From: Acidobacteriaceae bacterium
Lineage (GTDB): Bacteria > Acidobacteriota > Terriglobia > Terriglobales > Acidobacteriaceae
Reading direction: 5' to 3'
Assembly: GCA_028283625.1 (NCBI GenBank)
Contig: JAPWKG010000024.1
Coordinates: forward strand, 62,001-126,000
DNA: 64,000 nt
Both the position numbers and the translations under genes were made by a program. Under the pieces are notes generated by a model, which saw nothing but the letters and a program-made list of their open reading frames with translations, did no database searches and was not told the origin of the DNA. How positions within the stretch are numbered: position 1 is the stretch's first letter; every line of letters starts with the position of its first letter. Below are positions 1 to 6,712 of this stretch, one piece after another.

Positions 1-15
1 TGGACCGCCGCAAAT

Positions 16-930
16 ATGAAGTCTCAGTCCGGAAAAACGGCGCTGATCACGGGAGCGAACTCGGGAATTGGGTATCAGGCCGCGCTGGAACTGGCTCGCG
101 CGGGGGCTCACGTGCTGCTGGGCGTGCGCTCGGTGGCGAAGGGAGACGAGGCCGTGGCACGGATTCGCGCGGCGGTTCCAGCGGCCAGCGTGGAGGTTGT
201 GTCCCTCGATGTTGCATCGCTTTCTTCGATCCGTTCGTTCGTAGAAAACTATGCATCGCGTGGCGTGGCGCTGGATATTTTGGTCAACAACGCTGGCGTG
301 ATGGCGCTGGCTTCTCGCGAGTTGACGGTGGATGGGTTTGAAAAGCAGTTTGGGACCAACCACCTTGGACACTTTGCGCTGACCGGCCTGCTGCTGCCGC
401 AGTTGCTGGCCTCGCGCGCGGCCGAGGCGCCACGCGTGGTCACGGTTGCCTCGTTGGCTCACCGTGGCGGTAAGCTTGCCTGGGACAATCTGCAGCTGGA
501 GCAGGGATATACCGCCTGGGACGCCTACAACAACTCCAAGCTGGCGAACATCCTGTTTGCGCGTGAGCTGGACAAGCGCGCCCGTGCGGTGAACTCAAGG
601 CTGGTCAGCATTCCGGTGCACCCTGGGGTGTCCAAGACGAACATTCTTCAGAACGGCCTGGCGGGGAAGGATTTGAAGAGCGTTCTGCTTTCTCTGTTCG
701 GCGGTCCGTTGATGCAGGACGATGCACAGGGCGCTCTGCCCACGCTGTATGCCGCCACCGTTCCAGAGGCCCGTGGAGGCGATTACATCGGCCCTGACGG
801 CTTGCTGGAGTTCAAGGGATACCCGAAGGTGGTTGGCGTCAAGCCGAACGCCCTGGACGACCTGGCCGCCACAAAGCTCTGGGACGCTTCCGAGAAGCTG
901 ACCGGTGTGGTGTACCCTCCGTTGGCTTAG
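16..930 (+). CDS. Short-chain dehydrogenase/reductase (SDR)
   Basis: A 304-residue classical/extended-length SDR, predicted to be a cytosolic NAD(P)-dependent oxidoreductase of unknown substrate. The Rossmann glycine motif TGANSGIG is at residues 12-19, the structural NNAG motif at 91-94, and the catalytic YxxxK pair is Y171/K175 (YNNSK). The length and the long C-terminal half resemble the retinol-dehydrogenase/WW-oxidoreductase-like SDRs, but the substrate cannot be read from sequence. The start lies only 16 bases into the window and has no clear Shine-Dalgarno (SD), so an upstream start cannot be excluded. A hairpin terminator follows and separates it from the convergent response regulator gene. 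Confidence 0.9.
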   Translation: MKSQSGKTALITGANSGIGYQAALELARAGAHVLLGVRSVAKGDEAVARIRAAVPAASVEVVSLDVASLSSIRSFVENYASRGVALDILVNNAGVMALASRELTVDGFEKQFGTNHLGHFALTGLLLPQLLASRAAEAPRVVTVASLAHRGGKLAWDNLQLEQGYTAWDAYNNSKLANILFARELDKRARAVNSRLVSIPVHPGVSKTNILQNGLAGKDLKSVLLSLFGGPLMQDDAQGALPTLYAATVPEARGGDYIGPDGLLEFKGYPKVVGVKPNALDDLAATKLWDASEKLTGVVYPPLA

Positions 931-954
931 TCTGCGTTGTGCTGAAGATACAAA

Positions 955-980
955 AACGCCCGGCTTAGCGGCCGGGCGTT
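955..980. terminator. Bidirectional hairpin terminator
   Basis: A perfect 10-bp stem, AACGCCCGGC (955-964) with GCCGGGCGTT (971-980), has a 6-nt loop and an A-run on its left side (952-956). It lies between the convergent SDR and response-regulator genes, so it can serve both. The A-run reads as a U-tract only for minus-strand transcripts. Confidence 0.8.
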
Positions 981-1005
981 GCTGCCTTGCGGGACAAAGA
1001 AAAAG

Positions 1006-1545
1006 TCAGGCTTTTTTGCCGGGCTTTTTCGTCGCTTTTTTCACGGTCTTGCGCGTGGGCTTGCTTGCGGTCGCCTTGCGCGGAGAGAGTTTTTTGCTGG
1101 CCAGGCGCTTGGCGGCTGATTTCTTGACCGGGGGGCGCGTGGGCGCAGCCGAGGCGGCCGCGATCTTGAGCAACTTACCTGCGTGAGTGTCCAACAGAAG
1201 CTCGATCTGGCGCAGCAGGAGTGCTGTCTGCATGGGTTTGACCAGCATTTTGTCCGCGCCCAGCTCCTGCCAGTCTTCCTCGGCCATGGGGAAGGCGGTG
1301 AGCAGGGCCACGGCGGGATGATAGGACGCCGTGCGTGCCGCGTGGATCACCTCGCGGCCAGAGGCGTCCGACTCCATGCGCATGTCGGTCATGATCATCT
1401 GGTACTCGTGCGAGCGGATCTTGGCCTTGGCTTCGCGCGCCGAGGCCGCCGTATCAACGTCAAAGCCTGAGATTTCAAGCACGGCTTTCATGGTCAGCAG
1501 GACGGGAACTTCATCGTCCACAAGCAGAACTTTGCGCTTAGGCAC
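1006..1545 (-). CDS. Response regulator receiver protein with lysine/alanine-rich histone H1-like tail
   Basis: A 179-residue protein. Residues 4-120 form a CheY-like receiver domain with the acidic pocket D10/D11, phospho-acceptor D54, T83 and K103. No DNA-binding or enzyme domain follows. Instead residues about 134-179 are a low-complexity K/A/T/P-rich basic tail resembling histone H1 or HU-extension tails, which could bind DNA or RNA non-specifically. The start is GTG at 1545, chosen because AGGAGA lies about 8-10 nt upstream and because it gives a complete first beta strand. No histidine kinase is adjacent, so its partner is unknown. It is transcribed away from infC. Confidence 0.85.
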   Translation of the reverse strand: MPKRKVLLVDDEVPVLLTMKAVLEISGFDVDTAASAREAKAKIRSHEYQMIMTDMRMESDASGREVIHAARTASYHPAVALLTAFPMAEEDWQELGADKMLVKPMQTALLLRQIELLLDTHAGKLLKIAAASAAPTRPPVKKSAAKRLASKKLSPRKATASKPTRKTVKKATKKPGKKA

Positions 1546-1820
1546 TGGGGATTTCTCCTAGAGCACCATTGTCTTAGCCCGGGGAGGCGAAAAGCAAGCT
1601 GTGAGTGTGGTTCCCACCCGGCCCGGGTGGGGAACGGCGAGAGCCTGGGGGCTGGGGCAAAGAACGTTTGCGGGGCGAGCGAGGGCGAAACGAGTGCCGG
1701 TACAGGGGGGGGGCTGATCCGGTTCTTTTTGCTTGTGCCGGGCGTCGAAAGCCGTAAAACATGGCGGAAAGTGCACCGGAGAGAGGAAAAGAACAGGATT
1801 TTATGGGTGGAGGAGCTTTT
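1546..1820. other. Intergenic region between divergent response regulator and infC leader
   Basis: No gene is visible. It holds an imperfect inverted repeat at 1611-1634 (TTCCCACCCG / CGGGTGGGGAA, one bulge) and a run of nine G at about 1707-1715. A weak sigma70-like promoter is possible on the plus strand: TTGTGC at 1733-1738, a 16-bp gap, then TAAAAC at 1755-1760. That promoter would read into the leader ORF and infC. All of these are by-eye calls. Confidence 0.35.
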
Positions 1821-1883
1821 ATGCCGGAAACGATGCGGGATAAACTGTTTGTGAGCCATGGGCTGGCGTACATGCCCTTGTAA
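1821..1883 (+). CDS. Possible 20-residue leader peptide upstream of infC
   Basis: A tiny ORF (ATG 1821 to TAA 1881-1883) encodes MPETMRDKLFVSHGLAYMPL. It is notable for a near-perfect Shine-Dalgarno, GGAGGAG at 1809-1815, five bases before the ATG, which is stronger than the SD of most long genes here. It ends about 95 nt before the infC start. A -10-like TATACT (1896-1901) follows it, so infC may also have its own promoter. The peptide matches nothing I recognise. It could be a translated leader in infC control or a chance ORF with a good SD. Confidence 0.4.
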   Translation: MPETMRDKLFVSHGLAYMPL

Positions 1884-1978
1884 GGCTCATCCTGCTATAC
1901 TTTCCAGTGCTTTGGGTCGTATCTGTGTGGCCCGGCATCCAACACACCAGAAACGCAGTACCACCGGAGAACAGCGCT

Positions 1979-2602
1979 ATTCCACCTCTCGATAAACGCT
2001 CGCAGAAATCCTTTATCCGTACCAACGAACGCATTCGTGCGCGTGAAGTCCGCGTCATTGACGAAAAGGGCGAACAGTTGGGCGTGATGCCCCCGTTTGA
2101 AGCTTTGAAGATCGCCCGCGAGCGGTCGCTGGATCTGGTAGAAATCTCTCCGAACGCCGTGCCGCCTGTGTGCAAGATCCAGGACTACGGCAAGTTCCTG
2201 TATGAGAAGGACAAGTCGGAGCGTGCTGCCCGCAAGACGCAGAAGATCATCACGATCAAGGAAGTGAAGTTCTCCGTGACCGTGGATGAGCACGACTACC
2301 AGACCAAGAAGAACCAGGCCGTTCGCTTTCTGACGGATGGCGATAAGGTGAAGGCCAGCCTTCGCTTCAAGGGTCGCCAGATGGCGCACCGCGATCTCGG
2401 TTACAAGATCATCAACCGCCTGATTCAGGATGTAGGTGAAGCAGGCGTGGTTGAGTTCATGCCGCGTATGGAAGGCACCACGCTACACGCCATTCTGGCA
2501 CCGAGCAAGAAGGCCGCCCCGGCGGCTCCGAAGGCTCCGAAGGCGGAAGTGGCTGCAGCAGCTCCGGCGCCTGCCGCGCCGGTTGCTCCAGTACAAAGCT
2601 AA
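1979..2602 (+). CDS. infC: Translation initiation factor IF-3, probable AUU start
   Basis: Binds the 30S subunit, blocks premature 50S joining and proofreads start codons. The N-domain begins with the family signature SFIRTNERIRAREVRVID and continues GEQLGVM; the C-domain runs through the GDKVKASLRFKGRQMAHRDLG region. The GTG-started reading frame from 1907 adds 24 residues unlike any IF-3. The frame instead supports ATT at 1979-1981 as start, with GGAGA at 1966-1970 eight bases upstream. An AUU start, known in E. coli infC, lets IF-3 repress its own translation. That gives 207 residues, including an Ala/Pro-rich tail of about 30 residues beyond the usual end. The start choice is inferred. 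Confidence 0.95.
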   Translation: MPPLDKRSQKSFIRTNERIRAREVRVIDEKGEQLGVMPPFEALKIARERSLDLVEISPNAVPPVCKIQDYGKFLYEKDKSERAARKTQKIITIKEVKFSVTVDEHDYQTKKNQAVRFLTDGDKVKASLRFKGRQMAHRDLGYKIINRLIQDVGEAGVVEFMPRMEGTTLHAILAPSKKAAPAAPKAPKAEVAAAAPAPAAPVAPVQS

Positions 2603-2624
2603 GCGCTCTCAACAGCGTAAAAAC

Positions 2625-2662
2625 GCCAGACTTCGCCTAGGCGAGTCTGGCATTTTTGTTTT
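2625..2662 (+). terminator. Rho-independent terminator of infC
   Basis: Stem GCCAGACTTCGCC (2625-2637) pairs with GGCGAGTCTGGC (2640-2651) with one bulged T. The tract ATTTTTGTTTT follows directly. It lies 22 bases after the infC stop. Confidence 0.88.
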
Positions 2663-2708
2663 CTCCTGTGGAGCCGGAGCGGTTGTGCCGCGGCAACGCT
2701 TGCAGATG

Positions 2709-4130
2709 CTAAAAGCCGTGGTCTTCGAGTGCTTCGAGCGCTGCGTTGTGTCCGCACATGCCGTGCACGCCACCTCCTGGTGGCGTAGAGGCGCTGCAGA
2801 GGTAGAGGCTGCGATTGCTGGTGCGGTAGAGGCGGCGCGTGGGCCGCAGCACCATCTGCCTGACCGTCATGGCGCCACCGGAGATGTCTCCGCAGGCGAG
2901 GTTCGGGTTCCAGCTCGAGAGCTCTGCGGCGGAGCTGGCCTTGCGCGCGAGAATCAGGTCGCGGAAGCCGGGAGCAAAACGCTCCACCTGCCGCTCGATC
3001 AACTCGGTGCGATCGATCTTTGAGCCCGCAGGGACATGGCAGTAGGCCCAGGCGGTGTGCTTCCCTTCCGGCGCGCGGGAGGGGTCGAAGAGGCTGGGCT
3101 GCACCAGCAGGACGAAAGGCTTGTCGGTTTCTCCGCCGTAGAAGGCGGCATGCTCTGAGCGTGCGATCTCCTCGAGGGACTCGCCGAGGTGGACGGTTGC
3201 GGCGCGCAGGCACTCGGGGTTCTTCCAGGGAATCGGGCCGGAGAGCGCCCAGTCGAGTTTGAAGATACCGGGACCGCGCCTGAAGCGTTCGAGCGACGAG
3301 AGGTAGCGTTGGCTGAGGGCGGGGCCGCTGATTCGTGCGAGCGCTTCGGTGGAGGTATCAAAAAAGGTGGCGTCGCTGGAGGGTAGGTCCTGCAGGGCTT
3401 TGATCTCGCAGCCTGTCTCAATGCGCCCGCCCAGCGAGCGAAGATAGGACGCCATGGCCTGGGTGAGATTGCCGGCGCCCCCGGCCACGATCGGCCATCC
3501 GGTCGTGTGCGCCGCCGAGCTGAGCAGAATGCCCGTAGCCGAGCTTCCCAGCATGGACAACGGCACGACGGAGTGTGCGGCGCAGCCAGCGAACAGGGCA
3601 CGCATGTGTGGGTGGCGGAATCGGGCACGGCTGAGCCGTGCGGCAGGCAGCGCAGCGGGAAGGCTGAAGCGGATCATCGCCAGAGGGTGCTGCGGTAAGC
3701 CAAGCAGAGGGTGCAGGATGTCTTCGATGATCTCCGGCCAGTGCCGGATAAACGGATCGACGAAGTGACGCCATGAGGCCATCTCGCGCGCAGGCATGCG
3801 GGCGACGGTGGCATCCACGGAGTACTCCAGCAGCAGAGCGGAGCCGTCGACGAAGGGGTGAGCCAGCGGTGCCAACGGTTCGATCCAGCGCAGGCCGTGC
3901 TGTTCGAGTGGCAGCGAGGCCAGAAAGGGGGAGCAGACGCCGAGAGGAAAGGCGGAAGCTCCCAGATCATGCTGAAACCCCGGAAGGGTGATTTCCGCGG
4001 TGGAACAGGCTCCGCCCAGCGTTTGGTTGCGCTCGTACACGTTGACGGAGACGCCCCGCTGGGCCAGCGTGATGGCGGCTGCGAGGCCGTTCGGTCCGGA
4101 GCCGATAATGTTGGCTGTGCGTAGGGGCAT
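2709..4130 (-). CDS. FAD-dependent phytoene-dehydrogenase-like oxidoreductase
   Basis: A 473-residue flavoprotein of the CrtI/NAD(P)-FAD amine-oxidase-like superfamily. The dinucleotide-binding motif GSGPNG is at residues 10-15, followed by VYERNQTLGGACST, the typical beta2 Glu plus GG motif of this family. The C-terminus carries the second FAD contact (LYLCSASTPPGGGVHGMCG). In acidobacteria such proteins are often annotated as phytoene desaturase-like, but there are no carotenoid genes nearby and the substrate is unknown. The start was set at ATG 4130 (AAAGGG upstream). The longer open frame to 4292 would overlap the DUF1275 gene and lacks homology-like sequence. It lies downstream of the DUF1275 gene on the same strand with a 29-base gap. 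Confidence 0.85.
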   Translation of the reverse strand: MPLRTANIIGSGPNGLAAAITLAQRGVSVNVYERNQTLGGACSTAEITLPGFQHDLGASAFPLGVCSPFLASLPLEQHGLRWIEPLAPLAHPFVDGSALLLEYSVDATVARMPAREMASWRHFVDPFIRHWPEIIEDILHPLLGLPQHPLAMIRFSLPAALPAARLSRARFRHPHMRALFAGCAAHSVVPLSMLGSSATGILLSSAAHTTGWPIVAGGAGNLTQAMASYLRSLGGRIETGCEIKALQDLPSSDATFFDTSTEALARISGPALSQRYLSSLERFRRGPGIFKLDWALSGPIPWKNPECLRAATVHLGESLEEIARSEHAAFYGGETDKPFVLLVQPSLFDPSRAPEGKHTAWAYCHVPAGSKIDRTELIERQVERFAPGFRDLILARKASSAAELSSWNPNLACGDISGGAMTVRQMVLRPTRRLYRTSNRSLYLCSASTPPGGGVHGMCGHNAALEALEDHGF

Positions 4131-4159
4131 GCACCGTGCCCTTTCGAGATGGGGTTTGC

Positions 4160-4882
4160 TTACGCTTGTGGTGGAACGTAAGTATGGCGCAAATCGCGTG
4201 TAATCGGAAAGATCGCGATCAAAATCAGCAGAAGGCTGAGTGAGGCCAGCAGCCAGAGTCCGGTCAGGTGGAAGAGGGAGGCGGCAAGGCATCCGCCCGC
4301 AAAGAAGAGGCCGACCAGCAGGAGCAGAAGCGCGAGATGCCGTGGGCGCATGTTGATCGGCGTGCTGGTGGCAGCGCTTCCGTTGCGGTAGAGGGCGCGG
4401 CCCAGCTCAATGCCGATATCGGTGACCATGCCGGTCACATGCGTGGTTCGAATCTCTTTGTTGGAGAGCTTGGAGATGGTGGCGTTCTGCAGGCCCATGG
4501 AAAAGGCGAGAAGCCCGATGACGGCCCAGGGCGGAAGGCGATGCGCCAGCAGGGCTGCACTGAAGAGTGCGGCAGACTCCAGCAGCAGCGGGAGGGCGTA
4601 CTCACTTTCCCCGTGGTGCTGGCGAACCCAGTTCACCAGCAAGGCAGTCATCGCCGAGCCGAAGGTAAAGCTCAGCAATGCGGAGAGGACAGGAGCCAGC
4701 AGGGTCAGGCTGCTGAGCGGTGCGCGCAGGGCCAGTGTGGCGACCACGCCGGACATATGCGCGGTGAACTGCCCCAGCGAGAGATAGCCGCTGACATCTG
4801 CCATGCCGGCGATGAAGGCCAGCAGCGCGGCCAGCCTCCAGTTCGCAGTCTCCGTACGTTCACGCGCAGCCAGGGTACGCAA
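4160..4882 (-). CDS. DUF1275 (YoaK-type) integral membrane protein
   Basis: A 240-residue polytopic membrane protein with about six hydrophobic segments. The family signature near the N-terminus is FIAGMADVSGYLSLGQFTAHMSG (residues about 23-45), and the middle has GLQNATISKLSN followed by IRTTHVTGMVTDIGIELG. Both are diagnostic of the YoaK/DUF1275 family in the inner membrane. Its function is unknown. It follows tyrS on the minus strand with a 21-base gap, so tyrS, this gene and the FAD oxidoreductase could be co-transcribed. Confidence 0.9.
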   Translation of the reverse strand: MRTLAARERTETANWRLAALLAFIAGMADVSGYLSLGQFTAHMSGVVATLALRAPLSSLTLLAPVLSALLSFTFGSAMTALLVNWVRQHHGESEYALPLLLESAALFSAALLAHRLPPWAVIGLLAFSMGLQNATISKLSNKEIRTTHVTGMVTDIGIELGRALYRNGSAATSTPINMRPRHLALLLLLVGLFFAGGCLAASLFHLTGLWLLASLSLLLILIAIFPITRDLRHTYVPPQA

Positions 4883-4903
4883 TCGTGCCGGACCTCCTTC
4901 GGG

Positions 4904-6202
4904 TTACTGCTTCCAGAAAACCTTGACCGCCTTCTTGCCCAGGCGCAGAGTGGGGTGCTCGCCGAGCTCTTCCGGAAGGAGCGTGCGGCCTGCGAACTTT
5001 TCCCCGTTGATGGAGACAGCGTTTTCGTTCAGCTTACGCATCGCCTCTCCAGTGGAGGGAGCAAGCCCTGCCAGCTGCAGCAGCTTGGCGGCACGGAACT
5101 GCGGCGGAGCTGCCGAGCCATCGATGACCGGCGTGCGCAAGCCTTCTGCGAACGGATCAATCTCCATGGTGGGAACGTCGCTGCTTACGCCCTTGGACTG
5201 GAACATGGTTGCCCAGCCCTGCGCGGCTTCTTCTGCGGCTGCTTCGGAGTGGAAGTCGGTTGTGATGATGCGAGCCAGATCCTTCTTGGCCTGCATCGGA
5301 TGCAGGCGTCCGCTGGCCACGTCAGAGCGCAGAGCGTCGATCTGCGACTGGGGCAGGTCGGTCAGGAAGGTCCAGTAGCGCCACATCAGCTCGTCGGAGA
5401 TCGACATCAGCTTGCCGTACATCGAAGCCGGGGCTTCGGTGACGCCGATGAAGTTGCCCAGGGACTTCGACATCTTCTGCACGCCGTCCAGGCCTTCGAG
5501 GATGGGCGTCATCAGCACGATCTGGGGAGCCTGTCCGGCATCACGCTGCAGGTCGCGGCCTCGCATCAGGTTGAACTTCTGGTCTGTGCCGCCCAGCTCC
5601 ACATCCGACTCCAGGGCAACGGAGTCATAACCCTGCGCCATGGGGTAGAGCAGCTCGTGCACGCTGATGGGCTGTTCGTCCTGAAAGCGTTTGTGGAAGT
5701 CCTCGCGCTCCAGCATCTGGGAGACGGTGAACTTGGCGGCGAGCCGGATCATGCCTTCAAATCCCAGCTTGTCCAGCCACTCGGAGTTGAAACGGACCTC
5801 GGTCTTTTCCGGGTCGAGAATCTTGAAGACCTGTTCTTTGTAGGTCTCGGCGTTGCGATTGATCTCCTCACGCGTGAGCGGCTTCCGGGTCACATTTTTG
5901 CCTGTGGGGTCGCCGATCAATGCCGTAGAGTCGCCGATGAGGAAGATCACGGTGTGACCAAGCTGCTGGAAGTGGCGCAGCTTGCGCATCAGCACGGTAT
6001 GGCCCAGGTGCAGGTCAGGTGCTGTGGGGTCAAAGCCTGCTTTGACTCGGAGCGGTTTGCCGGTTTTCAGCGCGGCTTCCAGGCGGGGACGCAGAGCGTC
6101 TTTGGCATCGGACTCCGGAGCCGGAATCAGCTCGGCGACACCTTTGGTGATCAGGTCGATCTGCTCTTCGACCGGCGGAAACGTAGGAAGGGTGTGGGAC
6201 AT
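4904..6202 (-). CDS. tyrS: Tyrosyl-tRNA synthetase
   Basis: Charges tRNA-Tyr in the cytosol. A class I synthetase of 432 residues with the HIGH-equivalent HLGH at residues 65-68 and KMSKS at 243-247. The tyrosine-specific segment GTDQKFN is at about 205-211, and a C-terminal S4 RNA-binding domain covers about 370-432. The start was placed at ATG 6202, which has GGAAGG seven bases upstream and a TATACT -10-like box just before. The open frame to 6235 adds 11 non-conserved residues. Divergent from the YjbR gene. Confidence 0.97.
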   Translation of the reverse strand: MSHTLPTFPPVEEQIDLITKGVAELIPAPESDAKDALRPRLEAALKTGKPLRVKAGFDPTAPDLHLGHTVLMRKLRHFQQLGHTVIFLIGDSTALIGDPTGKNVTRKPLTREEINRNAETYKEQVFKILDPEKTEVRFNSEWLDKLGFEGMIRLAAKFTVSQMLEREDFHKRFQDEQPISVHELLYPMAQGYDSVALESDVELGGTDQKFNLMRGRDLQRDAGQAPQIVLMTPILEGLDGVQKMSKSLGNFIGVTEAPASMYGKLMSISDELMWRYWTFLTDLPQSQIDALRSDVASGRLHPMQAKKDLARIITTDFHSEAAAEEAAQGWATMFQSKGVSSDVPTMEIDPFAEGLRTPVIDGSAAPPQFRAAKLLQLAGLAPSTGEAMRKLNENAVSINGEKFAGRTLLPEELGEHPTLRLGKKAVKVFWKQ

Positions 6203-6271
6203 AGACGCCTTCCAGTATAAAGAGCGGATCGGCAAAGCCCGAGTACCGGTTCTGCCGCTAGACTGTCGGCT

Positions 6272-6712
6272 ATGGATGCCGAACGAGCTCGTGCCTTTCT
6301 GCTGACCCTGCCGTATGTGGTGGAAACCGTGCAGTGGGGCGACAATCTTGTCTTTTGGGTGGGGGAGAAACAGCGCGGAGGCAAGATGTTTGCGCTACTG
6401 GATCTGGATGGCGCGCTTGCCCATGGTGTGGCGTGCTGGTCGGCCGGACCGGAGCGGTTCGCAGAGCTGGTGGAGCAGGACGGGCTCTTCCCGGCGCGGT
6501 ATCTGGCGCGTGCGAAATGGGTGGCTGCAGAGCGTTGGGACGCGCTGCGCAACCCGGAGTGGCAGCAGGAGCTGCAGGCCGCGCATCAGATCGTCTTTCA
6601 CAAATTGCCCCGGCGTTTGCAGGCCGAGCTGACGGGGATTGCGCCGGCCGCAAAGAAATCCGTATCACGCAAACGCGCGGGGAAAACTGCGGCCGGGCCC
6701 CGAAACGCCTAG
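6272..6712 (+). CDS. MmcQ/YjbR (DUF419) family protein
   Basis: A 146-residue small cytosolic protein of the MmcQ/YjbR family (CyaY-like fold, double-wing DNA-binding proposed for some members). Typical features are the early [22 protein letters not shown] segment, the [10 protein letters not shown] strand-turn, and a late ARAKWVAAE motif. The C-terminus (about 126-146) is Lys/Arg/Ala rich and not part of the family. It is divergent from tyrS and overlaps the mutS2 stop tail-to-tail by a few bases (6709-6712). Role unknown. Confidence 0.85.
   Translation: MDAERARAFLLTLPYVVETVQWGDNLVFWVGEKQRGGKMFALLDLDGALAHGVACWSAGPERFAELVEQDGLFPARYLARAKWVAAERWDALRNPEWQQELQAAHQIVFHKLPRRLQAELTGIAPAAKKSVSRKRAGKTAAGPRNA

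Noticed and set aside
1611-1634. Inverted repeat as a terminator
   Set aside because: No U-tract and no gene ends there; kept only as a note on the intergenic region.
1907-1978. N-terminal extension of infC from GTG 1907
   Set aside because: The 24 extra residues do not resemble IF-3 and the SD fits ATT 1979.
4268-6220. 650-codon open frame on the plus strand
   Set aside because: It is antisense to DUF1275 and tyrS, both with clear family motifs. The frame is open because of GC-rich codon bias and has no family features.
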